Shown: positions 22,162-34,152 of the stretch, in pieces
Layout of the letters: each line of letters opens with the position of its first letter
How positions within the stretch are numbered: position 1 is the first letter of the stretch
NCBI RefSeq assembly: GCF_932526225.1
Contig: NC_064046.1
Location: 15,203,408-15,267,407, forward strand
From: Nematostella vectensis
Lineage: Eukaryota > Cnidaria > Anthozoa > Actiniaria > Edwardsiidae
DNA: 64,000 bases
Reading direction: 5' to 3'
Program-made: the position numbers and the translations under genes
The notes under the pieces: model-generated
Database searches by the model: none
Told to the model about the DNA's origin: nothing
What the model saw: only the letters and a program-made list of their open reading frames with translations

Positions 22162-24895
22162 CTATCAGCGGGAAGCGAACCCGGGTCGCTGCGTTAGTAG
22201 TCAAGTGCCCGCAACGAAAGACTAACGTGGCATTGCTGAAGGGAATTGTAATGAAAATTACTTTCAATACTATTGGTATCGTAAACTATCCCAAGCAAAG
22301 TCACCATCGGACTGGAGGTTACATTCCGGAAAAGCTTCAGGGTTACATTCGGGAATTTGTTTTACGAGTGTAACCTCCAAAAGGTTACAATCGATAATTT
22401 TTTTTCCGAATGTAAATTCCAAAAAGTAACATTAGGAAAAATAAAACAGTATACTCGGAAAAAAAGGTATATCAATCTATCGAGCGCTATGCTCTATGTT
22501 AGAATCTACTTAATGAAGTTATCCAAGGAATCTAGTTAGTTCTTGTGTGCATAAAATATGTACAGGATCCTGAACAAAGCATGAGCACATCAAAGATGCT
22601 GAGAGTACATAAAAATGTCCCTATACCTTCTTTTTATGTCATGACACACCAAGAACAGTATAATTAAGTATCGATATTTAAAAAAAAAATAATAAAGAAA
22701 AAAAAAATAGGCTATCAGCGTGAATCGAACCCGGGTCGATGCGTTAGTAGTCAAGTGCCCGCAACGAAAGACTAACGTGGCATTGCTGAAGGGAATTGTA
22801 ATGAAAATTACTTTTAATACTATTGGTATCGTAAACTATCCCAAGCAAAGTCACCATCGAACTGGAGGTTACATTCGGGAAAAGCTTTAGGGTTACATTC
22901 GGGAATTTGTTTTACGAGTGTAACCTCCAAAAGGTTACAAACGATAATTTTTTCCTGAATGTAAATTCCAAAAAGTAACATTAGGAAAAATAAAACAGTA
23001 TACTTGGAAAAAAAGGTATATCAATCTATCGAGCGCTATGCTCTATGTTAGAATCTACTTAATCAAGTTATCCAAGGAATCTAGTTAGTTCTTGTGTGCA
23101 TAAAATATGTACAGGATCCTGAACAAAGCATGAGCACATCAAAGATACTGAGAGTACATAAAAATGTCCCTATACCTTCTTTTTATGTCATGACACACCA
23201 AGAACAGTATAAGTAAGTATCGATATTTAAAAAAAAAATAAAGAAAAAAAAATAGGCTATCAGCGGGAATCGAACCCGTGTCGCTGCGTTAGTAGTCAAG
23301 TGCCCGCAACGAAAGACTAACGTGGCATTGCTGAAGAGAATTATAATGAAAATTACTATTAATACTATTGGTATCGTAAACTATCCCAAGCAAAGTCACC
23401 ATCGGACTGGAGGTTACATTCGGGAAAACCTTCAGGGTTACATTCGGAAATTTGTTTTACGAGTGTAACCTCCAAAAGGTTACAATCGATAATTTTTTTT
23501 CCGAATGTAAATTTCATGAAGTAACATTAGGAAAAATAAAACAGTATACTCGGAAAAAAAGGTATATCAATCTATCGAGCGCTATGCTCTATGTTAGAAT
23601 CTACTTAATCAAGTTATCCAAGGAATCTAGTTAGTTCTTGTGTGCATAAAATATGTACAGGATCCTGAGCAAAGCATGAGCACATCAAAGATGCTGAGAG
23701 TACATAAAAATGTCCCTATACCTTCTTTTTATGTCATAACACACCAAGAACAGTATAATTAAGTATCGATATTTAAAAAAAAATAAAGAAAGAAAAATAA
23801 GCTATCAGCGCTAATCGAACCCGGGTGGCTGCGTTAGTAGTCAAGTGCCCGCAACGAAAGACTAACGTGGCATTGCTGAAGGGAATTGTAATGAAAATTA
23901 CTTTTAATACTAATGGTATCGTAAACTATCCCAAGCAAAGTCACCATCGGACTGGAGGTTACATTCGGGAAAAGCTTCCGGGTTACATTCGGTAATTTGT
24001 TTTACTAGTGTAACCTCCAAAAGGTTACAATCGATAATTTTTTTTTCAAATGTAAATTCCAAAAAGTAACATTAGGAAAAATAAAACAGTATACTCGGAA
24101 AAAAAGGTATATCAATCTATCGAGCGCTATGCTCTATGCTAGAATCTACTTATTCAAGTTATCCAAGGAATCTAGTTAGTTCTTGTGTGCATAAAATATG
24201 TACAGGATCCTGAACAAAGCATGAGCACATCAAAGATGCTGAGAGTACATAAAAATGTCCCTATACCTTCTTTTTATGTCATGACACACCAAGAACAGTA
24301 TAATTAAGTATCGATATATAAAAAAAAAAAAATAAAGAAAAAAAATAGGCTATCAGCGGGAATCGAACCCGGGTCGCTGCGTTAGTAGTCAAGTGCCCGC
24401 AACGAAAGACTAACGTGGCATTGCTGAAGGGAATTGTAATGAAAATTACTTTTAATACTATTGGTATCGTAAACTATCCCAAGCAAAGTCACCATCGGAC
24501 TGGAGGTTACAATAGGGAAAAGTTTTAGGGTTACATTCGGGAATTTGTTTTACGAGTGTAACCTCCAAAAGGTTACAATCGATAATTTTTTCCGAATGTA
24601 AATTCCAAAAAGTAACATTAGGAAAAATAAAACAGTATACTCGGAAAAAAAGGTATATCAATCTATTGAGCGCTATGCTCTATGTTAGAATCTACTTAAT
24701 CAAGTTATCCAAGGAATCTAGTTAGTTCGTGTGTGCATAAAATATGTACAAGATCCTGAACAAAGCATGAGCACATCAAAGATGCTGAGAGTACATAAAA
24801 ATGTCCCTATACCTTCTTTTTATGTCATGACACACCAAGAACAGTATAATTAAGTATCGATATTTAAAAAAAAAATAAAGAAGAAAAAAAATAGG
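22162..24895 (+). repeat. HOR 2.73 kb (5 units), copy 2
   Basis: Units at 22162, 22712, 23257, 23802 and 24350, each 2733-2734 bp after copy 1 and with shared private variants such as TTTCATGAAGTAAC and GGTTACAATAGGG. The second unit starts GCGTGAATCG...CGATGCG where copy 1 has GCGGGAATAG, so that stretch was replaced in one copy. Confidence 0.95.
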
Positions 24896-25962
24896 CTATC
24901 AGCGGGAAGCGAACCCGGGTCGCTGCGTTAGTAGTCAAGTGCCCGCAACGAAAGACTAACGTGGCATTGCTGAAGGGAATTGTAATGAAAATTACTTTCA
25001 ATACTATTGGTATCGTAAACTATCCCAAGCAAAGTCACCATCGGACTGGAGGTTACATTCCGGAAAAGCTTCAGGGTTACATTCGGGAATTTGTTTTACG
25101 AGTGTAACCTCCAAAAGGTTACAATCGATAATTTTTTTTCCGAATGTAAATTCCAAAAAGTAACATTAGGAAAAATAAAACAGTATACTCGGAAAAAAAG
25201 GTATATCAATCTATCGAGCGCTATGCTCTATGTTAGAATCTACTTAATGAAGTTATCCAAGGAATCTAGTTAGTTCTTGTGTGCATAAAATATGTACAGG
25301 ATCCTGAACAAAGCATGAGCACATCAAAGATGCTGAGAGTACATAAAAATGTCCCTATACCTTCTTTTTATGTCATGACACACCAAGAACAGTATAATTA
25401 AGTATCGATATTTAAAAAAAAAATAATAAAGAAAAAAAAAATAGGCTATCAGCGTGAATCGAACCCGGGTCGATGCGTTAGTAGTCAAGTGCCCGCAACG
25501 AAAGACTAACGTGGCATTGCTGAAGGGAATTGTAATGAAAATTACTTTTAATACTATTGGTATCGTAAACTATCCCAAGCAAAGTCACCATCGAACTGGA
25601 GGTTACATTCGGGAAAAGCTTTAGGGTTACATTCGGGAATTTGTACAATCGATGATTTTTTTCCGAATGTAAATTCCAAAAAGTAACATTAGGAAAAATA
25701 AAACAGTATACTCGGAAAAAAAGTATATCAATCTATTGAGCTCTATGCTCTATGTTAGAATCTACCTAATGAAGTTATCCAAGGAATCTAGTTAGTTCTT
25801 GTGTGCATAAAATATGTACAGGATCCTGAACAAAGCATGAGCACATCAAAGATGCTGAGAGTACATAAAAATGTCCCTATACCTTCTTTTTATGTCATGA
25901 CACACCAAGAACATTATAATTAAGTATCGATATTTAAAAAAAAAATAAAGAAAAAAAATAGG
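24896..25962 (+). repeat. HOR 2.73 kb, partial third copy ending in a deleted unit
   Basis: Units at 24896 and 25446 continue the series. The second is 517 bp because about 30 bp is missing at GGGAATTTGT/ACAATCGATG, which removes the TGTAACCTCC arm of the hairpin module. The array then switches to the family that contains short units. Confidence 0.9.
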
Positions 25963-26312
25963 CTATCAGCGGGAATCGAACCTCCAAAAGGTTACAATCG
26001 ATATTTTTTTTCCGAATGTAAATTCCAAAAAGTAACATTAGGAAAAATAAAACAGTATACTCGGAAAAAAAGGTATATCAATCTATCGAGCGCTATGCTC
26101 TATGTTAGAATCTACTTAATGAAGTTATCCAAGGAATCTAGTTAGTTCTTGTGTGCATAAAATATGTACAGGATCCTGAACAAAGCATGAGCATATCAAA
26201 GATGCTGAGAGTACATAAAAATGTCCCTATACCTTCTTTTTATGTCATGACACACCAAGAACAGTATAACTAAGTATCGATATTAAAAAAAAAATAAAGA
26301 AACAAAAATATG
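25963..26312 (+). repeat. Short unit: deletion derivative lacking most of the tRNA-like element
   Basis: The first of 20 short units in the window. The junction reads GGGAATCGAACCTCCAAAAGG: about 194 bp between AACC at base 17 of the unit and AACC of TGTAACCTCC is gone, with AACC as shared microhomology. The deletion keeps the B-box 11-mer and removes the A-box-like part, the spacer and the left hairpin arm. Other short units start at 26859, 28056, 28953, 31925, 33802, 35796, 37791, 39785, 41780, 43772, 45764, 47756, 49202, 52836, 54832, 56826, 58822, 60814 and 63904 (cut by the window end). Most carry the leader AAAAAAGTAAGCTATC. Confidence 0.95.
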
Positions 26313-27993
26313 CTATCAGCGGGAATATAACCCGGGTCGCTGCGTTAGTAGTCAAGTGCCCGCAACGAAAGACTAACGTGGCATTGCTGAAGGGAATTGT
26401 AATGCAAATTACTTTTAATACTATTGGTATCGTAAACTATCCCAAGCAAAGTCACCATCGGACTGGAGGTTACATTCGGGAAAAGCTTCAGGGTTACATT
26501 CGGGAATTTGTTTTACGAGAGTAACCTCCAAAAGGTTACAATCGATATTTTTTTTTCCGAATGTAAATTCCAAAAAGTAACATTAGGAAAAATAAAACAG
26601 TATACTCGGTATATCAAGGTATATCAATCTATCGAGCGCTATGCTCTATGTTAGAATCTACTTAATCAAGTTATCCAAGGAATCTAGTTAGTTCTTGTGT
26701 GCATAAAATATGTACAGGATCCTGAACAAAGCATGAGCACATCAAAGATGCTGAGAGTACATAAAAATGTCCCTATACCTTCTTTTTATGTCATGACACA
26801 CCAAGAACAGTATAATTAAGTATCGATATTTAAAAAAAAATAAAGAAAAAAAAGTAAGCTATCAGCGGGAATCGAACCTCCAAAAGTTTACAATCGATAT
26901 TTTTTTTCCGAATGTAAATTCCAAAAAGTAACATTAGGAAAAATAAAACAGTATACTCGGAAAAAAAGGTATATCAATCTATCGAGCGTTATGCTCTATG
27001 TTAGAATCTACTTAATCAAGTTATCCAAGGAATCTAGTTAGTTCTTGTGTGCATAAAATATGTACAGGATCCAGAACAAAGCATGAGCACATCAAAGATG
27101 CTGAGAGTACATAAAAATGTTCCTATACCTTCTTTTAATGTCATGACACACCAAGAACAGTATAATTAAGTATCGATATTTAAAAAAAAAAATAAAGAAT
27201 AAAAAAAAGGCTATCAGCGGGAATCGAACCCGTGTGGCTGCGTTAGTAGTCAAGTGCCCGCAACGAAAGACTAACGTGGCATTGCTGAAGGGAATTGTAA
27301 TGAAAATTACTTTTAATACTATTGGTATCGTAAACTATCCCAAGCAAAGTCACCATCGGACTGCAGGTTACATTCGGGAAAAGCTTCAGGGTTACATTCG
27401 GGAATTTGTTTTACGAGTGTAACCTCCAAAAGGTTACAATCGATAATTTTTTTTACGAATGTAAATTCCAAAAAGTAACATTAGGGAAAATAAAACAGTA
27501 TACTCGGAAAAAAAGGTATATCAATCTATCGAGCGTTATGCTCTATGTTAGAATCTACTTAATCAAGTTATCCAAGGAATCTAGTTAGTTCTTGTGTGCA
27601 TAAAATATGTACAGGATCCTGAACAAAGCATGAGCACATCAAAGATGCTGAGAGTACATAAAAATGTTCCTATACCTTCTTTTAATGTCATGACACACCA
27701 AGAACAGTATAATTAAGTATCGATATTTAAAAAATAAAAAATAAAGAAAAAAAATGGCTATCAGCGGGAATCGAACCCGGGTCGCTGCGTTAGTAGTCAA
27801 GTGCCCGCAACGAAAGACTAACGTGGCATTGCTGAAGGGAATTGTAATGAAAATTACTTTTAATACTATTGGTATCGTAAACTATCCCAAGCAAAGTCAC
27901 CATCGGACTGGAGGTTACATTCGGGAAAAGCTTCAGGGTTATATTCGGGAATTTGTTTTACGAGTGTAACCTCCAAAAGGTTACAATCGATAA

Positions 27994-28054
27994 TTTTTTT
28001 TTTTAAATATCGATACTTAATTATACTGTTCTTGGTGTGTCATGACATAAAAAG
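27994..28054 (-). repeat. Micro-inverted satellite fragment
   Basis: After CAATCGATAATTTT the sequence runs TTTTTAAATATCGATACTTA and on through GTGTGTCATGACATAAAAAG. This is the inverse complement of the unit's own end region. It is joined at 28055 to a normal GCTATCAGCG. It is the only inverted satellite piece I noticed in about 120 units. Confidence 0.93.
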
Positions 28055-28055
28055 G

Positions 28056-30397
28056 CTATCAGCGGGAATCGAACCTCCAAAAGGTTACAATCGATATTTT
28101 TTTTCCGAATGTAAATTCCAAAAAATAACATTAGGAAAAATAAAACAGTATACTCGGAAAAAAAGGTATATCAATCTATCGAGCGCTATGCTCTATGTTA
28201 GAATCTACTTAATGAAGTTATCCAAGGAATCTAGTTAGTTCTTGTGTGCATAAAATATGTACAGGATCCTGAACAAAGCATGAGCATATCAAAGATGCTG
28301 AGAGTACATAAAAATGTCCCTATACCTTCTTTTTATGTCATGACACACCAAGAACAGTATAACTAAGTATCGATATTAAAAAAAAATAAAGAAACAAAAA
28401 TATGCTATCAGCGGGAATCGAACCCGGGTCGCTGCGTTAGTAGTCAAGTGCCCGCAACGAAAGACTAACGTGGCATTGCTGAAGGGAATTGTAATGCAAA
28501 TTACTTTTAATACTATTGGTATCGTAAACTATCCCAAGCAAAGTCACCATCGGACTGGAGGTTACATTCGGGAAAAGCTTCAGGGTTACATTCGGGAATT
28601 TTTTTTACGAGATTAACCTCCAAAAGGTTACAATCGATATTTTTTTTTTCCGAATGTAAATTCCAAAAAGTAACTTTAGGAAAAATATAACAGTATACTC
28701 GGTATATCAAGGTATATCAATCTATCGAGCGCTATGCTCTATTTTAGAATCTACTTAATCAAGTTATCCAAGGAATCTAGTTAGTTCTTGTGTGCATAAA
28801 ATATGTACAGGATCCTGAACAAAGCATGAGCACATCAAAGATGCTGAGAGTACATAAAAATGTCCCTATACCTTCTTTTTATTTCATGACACACCAAGAA
28901 CAGTATAATTAAGTATCGATATTTAAAAAAAAAATAAAGAAAAAAAAGTAAGCTATCAGCGGGAATCGAACCTCCAAAAGGTTACAATCGTTTTTTTTTT
29001 TCCGAATGTAAATTCCAAAAAGTAACATTAGGAAAAATAAAACAGTATACTCGGAAAAAAAGTTATATCCATCTATCGAGCGTTATGCTCTATGTTAGAA
29101 TCTACTTAATCAAGTTATCCAAGGAATCTAGTTAGTTCTTGTGTGCATAAAATATGTACAGGATCCTGAACAAAGCATGAGCACATCAAAGATGCTGAGA
29201 GTACATAAAAATGTTCCTATACCTTCTTTTAATGTCATGACACACCAAGAACAGTATAATTAAGTATCGATATTTAAAAAAAAAATAAAGAATAAAAAAA
29301 AAGGCTATCAGCGGGAATCGAACCCGGGTCGCTGCGTTAGTAGTCAAGTGCCCGCAACGAAAGACTAACGTGGCATTGCTGAAGGGAATTGTAATGAAAA
29401 TTACTTTTAATACTATTGGTATCGTAAACTATCCCAAGCAAAGTCACCATCGGACTGCAGGTTACATTCGGGAAAAGCTTCAGGGTTACATTCGGGAATT
29501 TGTTTTACGAGTGTAACCTCCAAAAGGTTACAATCGATAATTTTTTTACGAATGTAAATTCCAAAAAGTAACATTAGGAAAAATAAAACAGTATACTCGG
29601 AAAAAAAGGTATATCAATCTATCGAGCGTTATGCTCTATGTTAGAATCTACTTAATCAAGTTATCAAAGGAATCTAGTTAGTTCTTGTGTGCATAAAATA
29701 TGTACAGGATCCTGAACAAAACATGAGCACATCAAAGATGCTGAGAGTACATAAAAATGTTCCTATACCTTCTTTTAATGTCATGACACACCAAGAACAG
29801 TATAATTAAGTATCGATATTTAAAAAATAAAAAATAAAGAAAAAAAAAGGCTATCAGCTGGAATCGAACCCGGGTCGCTGCGTTAGTAGTCAAGTGCCCG
29901 CAACGAAAGACTGACGTGGCATTGCTGAAGGGAATTGTAATGAAAATTACTTTTAATACTATTGGTATCGTAAACTATCCCAAGCAAAGTCACCATCGGA
30001 CTGGAGGTTACATTCGGGAAAAGCTTCAGTGTTACATTCGGGAATTTGTTTTACGAGTGTAACCTCCAAAAGGTTACAATCGATAATTTTTTTTTACGAA
30101 TGTAAATTCCAAAAAGTAACATTAGGAAAAATAAAACAGTATACTCGGGAAAAAAGGTATATCAATCTATCGAGCGCTATGCTCTATGTTAGAATCTACT
30201 TAATCAAGTTATCCAAGGAATCTAGTTAGTTCTTGTGTGCATAAAATATGTACAGGATCCTGAACAAAGCATGAGCACATCAAAGATGCTGAGAGTACAT
30301 AAAAATGTCCATATACCTTCTTTTTATGTCATGACACACCAAGAACAGTATAATTAAGTATCGATATTTAAAAAAAAATTAAAGAAAAAAAAATAGG
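28056..30397 (+). repeat. HOR 2.09 kb with short units, copy 2
   Basis: Units at 28056 (349 bp), 28405 (548), 28953 (352), 29305 (546) and 29851 (547). Offsets from copy 1 are 2092-2094 bp. The last unit is full length here and has no inversion, so the truncation and inversion are private to copy 1. Confidence 0.93.
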
Positions 30398-32276
30398 CTA
30401 TCAGCGGGAATCGAACCCGGGTCGCTGCGTTAGTAGTCAAGTGCCCGCAACGAAAGACTAACGTGGCTTTGCTGAAGGGAATTGTAATGAAAATTACTTT
30501 TAATACTATTGGTATCGTAAACTATCCCAAGCAAAGTCACCATCGGACTGGAGGTTACATTCGGGAAAAGCTTCAGGGTTACATTCGGGATTTTGTTTTA
30601 CGAGTGTAACCTCCAAAAGGTTACAATCAATAATTTTTTTTCGGAATGTAAATTCCAAAAAGTAACATTAGTAAAAATAAAACAGTATACTCGGAAAAAA
30701 AGGTATATCAATCTATCGAGCGCTATGCTCTTTGTTAGAATCTACTTAATGAAGTTATCCAAGGAATCTAGTTAGTTCTTGTGTGCATAAAATATGTACA
30801 GGATCCTGAACAAAGCATGAGCACATCAAAGATGAGCACATCAAAAATGTCCCTATACCTTCTTTTTATGTCATGACACACCAAGAACAGTATAATTAAG
30901 TATCGATATTTAAAAAAAAAATAAAGAAAAAAAAATAGGCTATCAGCGTGAATCGAACCCGGGTCGCTGCGTTAATTGTCAAGTGCCCGCAACAAAAGAC
31001 TAACGTGGCATTGCTGAAGGGAATTGTAATGAAAATTACTTTTAATACTATTGGTATCGTAAACTATCCCAAGCAAAGTCACCATCGAACTGGAGGTTAC
31101 ATTCGGGAAAAGCTTTAGGGTTACATTCGGGAATTTGTACAATCGATAATTTTTTTCCGAATGTAAATTCCAAAAAGTAACATTAGGAAAAATAAAACAG
31201 TATACTCGGAAAAAAAGGTATATCAATCTATCAAGCGCTATGCTCTATGTTAGAATCTACTTAATCAAGTTATCCAAGGAATCTAGTTAGTTCTTGTGTG
31301 CATAAAATATGTACAGGATCCTGAATAAAGCATGAGCACATCGATATTTAAAAAAAAATAAAGAAAAAAAATAGGCTATCAGCGGGAATCGAACCCGGGT
31401 CGGTGCGTTAGTAGTCAAGTGACCGCAACGAAAGACTAACGTGGCATTGCTGAGGGGAATTGTAATGCAAATTACTTTTAATACTATTGGTATCATAAAC
31501 TATCCCAAGCAAAGTCACCATCGGACTGGAGGTTACATTCGGGAAAAGCTTCAGGGTTACATTCGGGAATTTGTTTTACGAGAGTAACCTCCAAAAGGTT
31601 ACAATCGATATTTTTTTTTTCGAATGTAAATTCCAAAAAGTAACATTAGGAAAAATAAAACAGTATACTCGGTACATCAAGGTATATCAATCTATCGAGC
31701 GCTATGCTCTATGTTAGAATCTACTTAATCAAGTTATCCAAGGAATCTAGTTAGTTCTTGTGTGCATAAAATATGTACATGATCCTGAACAAAGCATGAG
31801 CACATCAAAGATGCTGAGAGTACATAAAAATGTCCCTATACCTTCTTTTTATGTCATGACACACCAAGAACAGTATAATTAAGTATCGATATTAAAAAAA
31901 AAAAAATAAAGAAAAAAAAGTAAGCTATCAGCGGGAATCGAACCTCCAAAAGGTTACAATCGATATTTTTTTTTCGAATGTAAATTCCAAAAAGTAACAT
32001 TAGGAAAAACAAAACAGTATAATCGGAAAAAAAGGTATATCAATCTATCGAGCGCTATGCTCTTTGTTAGAATCTAATTAATCAAGTTATTCAAGGAATC
32101 TAGTTAGTTCTTGTGTGCATAAAATATGTACAGGATCCTGAACAAAGCATGAGCACATCAAAGATGCTGAGAGTACATAAAAATGTCCCTATACCTTCTT
32201 TTTATGTCATGTCACACCAAGAACAGTATAATTAAGTATCGATATTTAAAAAAAAAATAAAGAAAAAAAAAATAGG
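30398..32276 (+). repeat. HOR 1.88 kb (4 units), copy 1
   Basis: Units at 30398 (542 bp), 30940 (436), 31376 (549) and 31925 (352, short type). The unit at 30398 has a rearranged GAGCACATCAAAGATGAGCA stretch. The unit at 30940 carries two deletions: about 30 bp at TTTGTACAATCG, and about 80 bp at GAGCACATC/GATATTT. Confidence 0.95.
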
Positions 32277-34152
32277 CTATCAGCGGGAATCGAACCCAGG
32301 TCGCTGCGTTAGTAGTCAAGTGCCCGCAACGAAAGACTAACGTGGCATTGCTGAAGGGAATTGTAATGAAAATTACTTTTAATACTATTGGTATCGTAAA
32401 CTATCCCAAGCAAAGTCACCATCGGACTGGAGGTTACATTCGGGAAAAGCTTCAGGGTTACATTCGGGAATTTGTTTTACGAGTGTAACCTCCAAAAGGT
32501 TACAATCGATAATTTTTTTTCGGAATGTAAATTCCAAAAAGTAACATTAGTAAAAATAAAACAGTATACTCGGAAAAAAAGGTATATCAATCTATCGAGC
32601 GCTATGCTCTTTGTTAGAATCTACTTAATGAAGTTATCCAAGGAATCTAGTTAGTTCTTTTGTGCATAAAATATGTACAGGATCCTGAACAAAGCATGAG
32701 CACATCAAAGATGAGCACATCAAAAATGTCCCTATACCTTTTTTTATGTCATGACACACCAAGAACAGTATAATTAAGTATCGATATTTAAAAAAAAAAT
32801 AAAGAAAAAAAAATAGGCTATCAGCGTGAATCGAACCCGGGTCGCTGCGTTAGTAGTCAAGTGCCCGCAACAAAAGACTAACGTGGCATTGCTGAAGGGA
32901 ATTGTAATGAAAATTACTTTTAATACTATTGGTATCGTAAACTATCCCAAGCAAAGTCACCATCGAACTGGAGGTTACATTCGGGAAAAGCTTTAGGGTT
33001 ACATTTGGGAATTTGTACAATCGATAATTTTTTTCCGAATGTAAATTCCAAAAAGTAACATTAGGAAAAATAAAACAGTATACTCGGAAAAAAAGGTATA
33101 TCAATCTATCGAGCGCTATGCTCTATGTTAGAATCTACTTAATCAAGTTATCCAAGGAATCTAGTTAGTTCTTGTGTGCATAAAATATGTACAGGATCCT
33201 GAATAAAGCATGAGCACATCGATATTTAAAAAAAAATAAAGAAAAAAAATAGGCTATCAGCGGGAATCGAACCCGGGTCGCTGCGTTAGTAGTCAAGTGC
33301 CCGCAACGAAAGACTAACGTGGCATTGCTGAAGGGAATTGTAATGCAAATTACTTTTAATACTATTGGTATCATAAACTATCCCAAGCAAAGTCACCATC
33401 GGACTGGAGGTTACATTCGGGAAAAGCTTCAGGGTTACATTCGGGAATTTGTTTTACGAGAGTAACCTCCAAAAGGTTACAATCGATATTTTTTTTTTCG
33501 AATGTAAATTCCAAAAAGTAACATTAGGAAAAATAAAACAGTATACTCGGTATATCAAGGTATATCAATCTATCGAGCGCTATGCTCTATGTTAGAATCT
33601 ACTTAATCAAGTTATCCAAGGAATCTAGTTAGTTCTTGTGTGCATAAAATATGTACATGATCCTGAACAAAGCATGAGCACATCAAAGATGCTGAGAGTA
33701 CATAAAAATGTCCCTATACCTTCTTTTTATGTCATGACACACCAAGAACAGTATAATTAAGTATCGATATTAAAAAAAAAAAATAAAGAAAAAAAAGTAA
33801 GCTATCAGCGGGAATCGAACCTCCAAAAGGTTACAATCGATATTTTTTTTCCAAATGTAAATTCCAAAAATTAACATTAGGAAAAATAAAACAGTATACT
33901 CGGAAAAAAAGGTATATCAATCTATCGAGCGTTATGCTCTATGTTAGAATCTACTTAATCAAGTTATCCATGGAATCTAGTTAGTTCTTGTGTGCATAAA
34001 ACATGTACAGGATCCTGAACAAATCATGAGTACATCAAAGATGCTGAGAGTACATAAAAATGTTCCTATACCTTCTTTTTATGTCATGACACAACAAGAA
34101 CAGTATAATTAAGTGTCGATATTTAAAAAATAAAAAAAAAAAAAAAAATAGG
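32277..34152 (+). repeat. HOR 1.88 kb (4 units), copy 2
   Basis: Units at 32277, 32818, 33254 and 33802, at offsets of 1877-1879 bp from copy 1 and with both deletions and the GAGCACATCAAAGATGAGCA rearrangement in the same places. The short unit at 33802 begins a lineage with CAAAAATTAACATTAGG and ACATGTACAGG that recurs at 37791, 41780, 54832, 58822 and 63904. Confidence 0.95.

Larger units (their letters stand above)
25963..28055 (+). repeat. HOR 2.09 kb with short units, copy 1
   Basis: Units at 25963 (350 bp, deleted), 26313 (546), 26859 (352, deleted), 27211 (547) and 27758 (298, truncated and ending in an inverted piece). The unit at 26313 has CTCGGTATATCAAGG in place of the usual A-run, which marks this family and recurs at 28405, 31376 (as CTCGGTACATCAAGG) and 33254. 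Confidence 0.93.
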
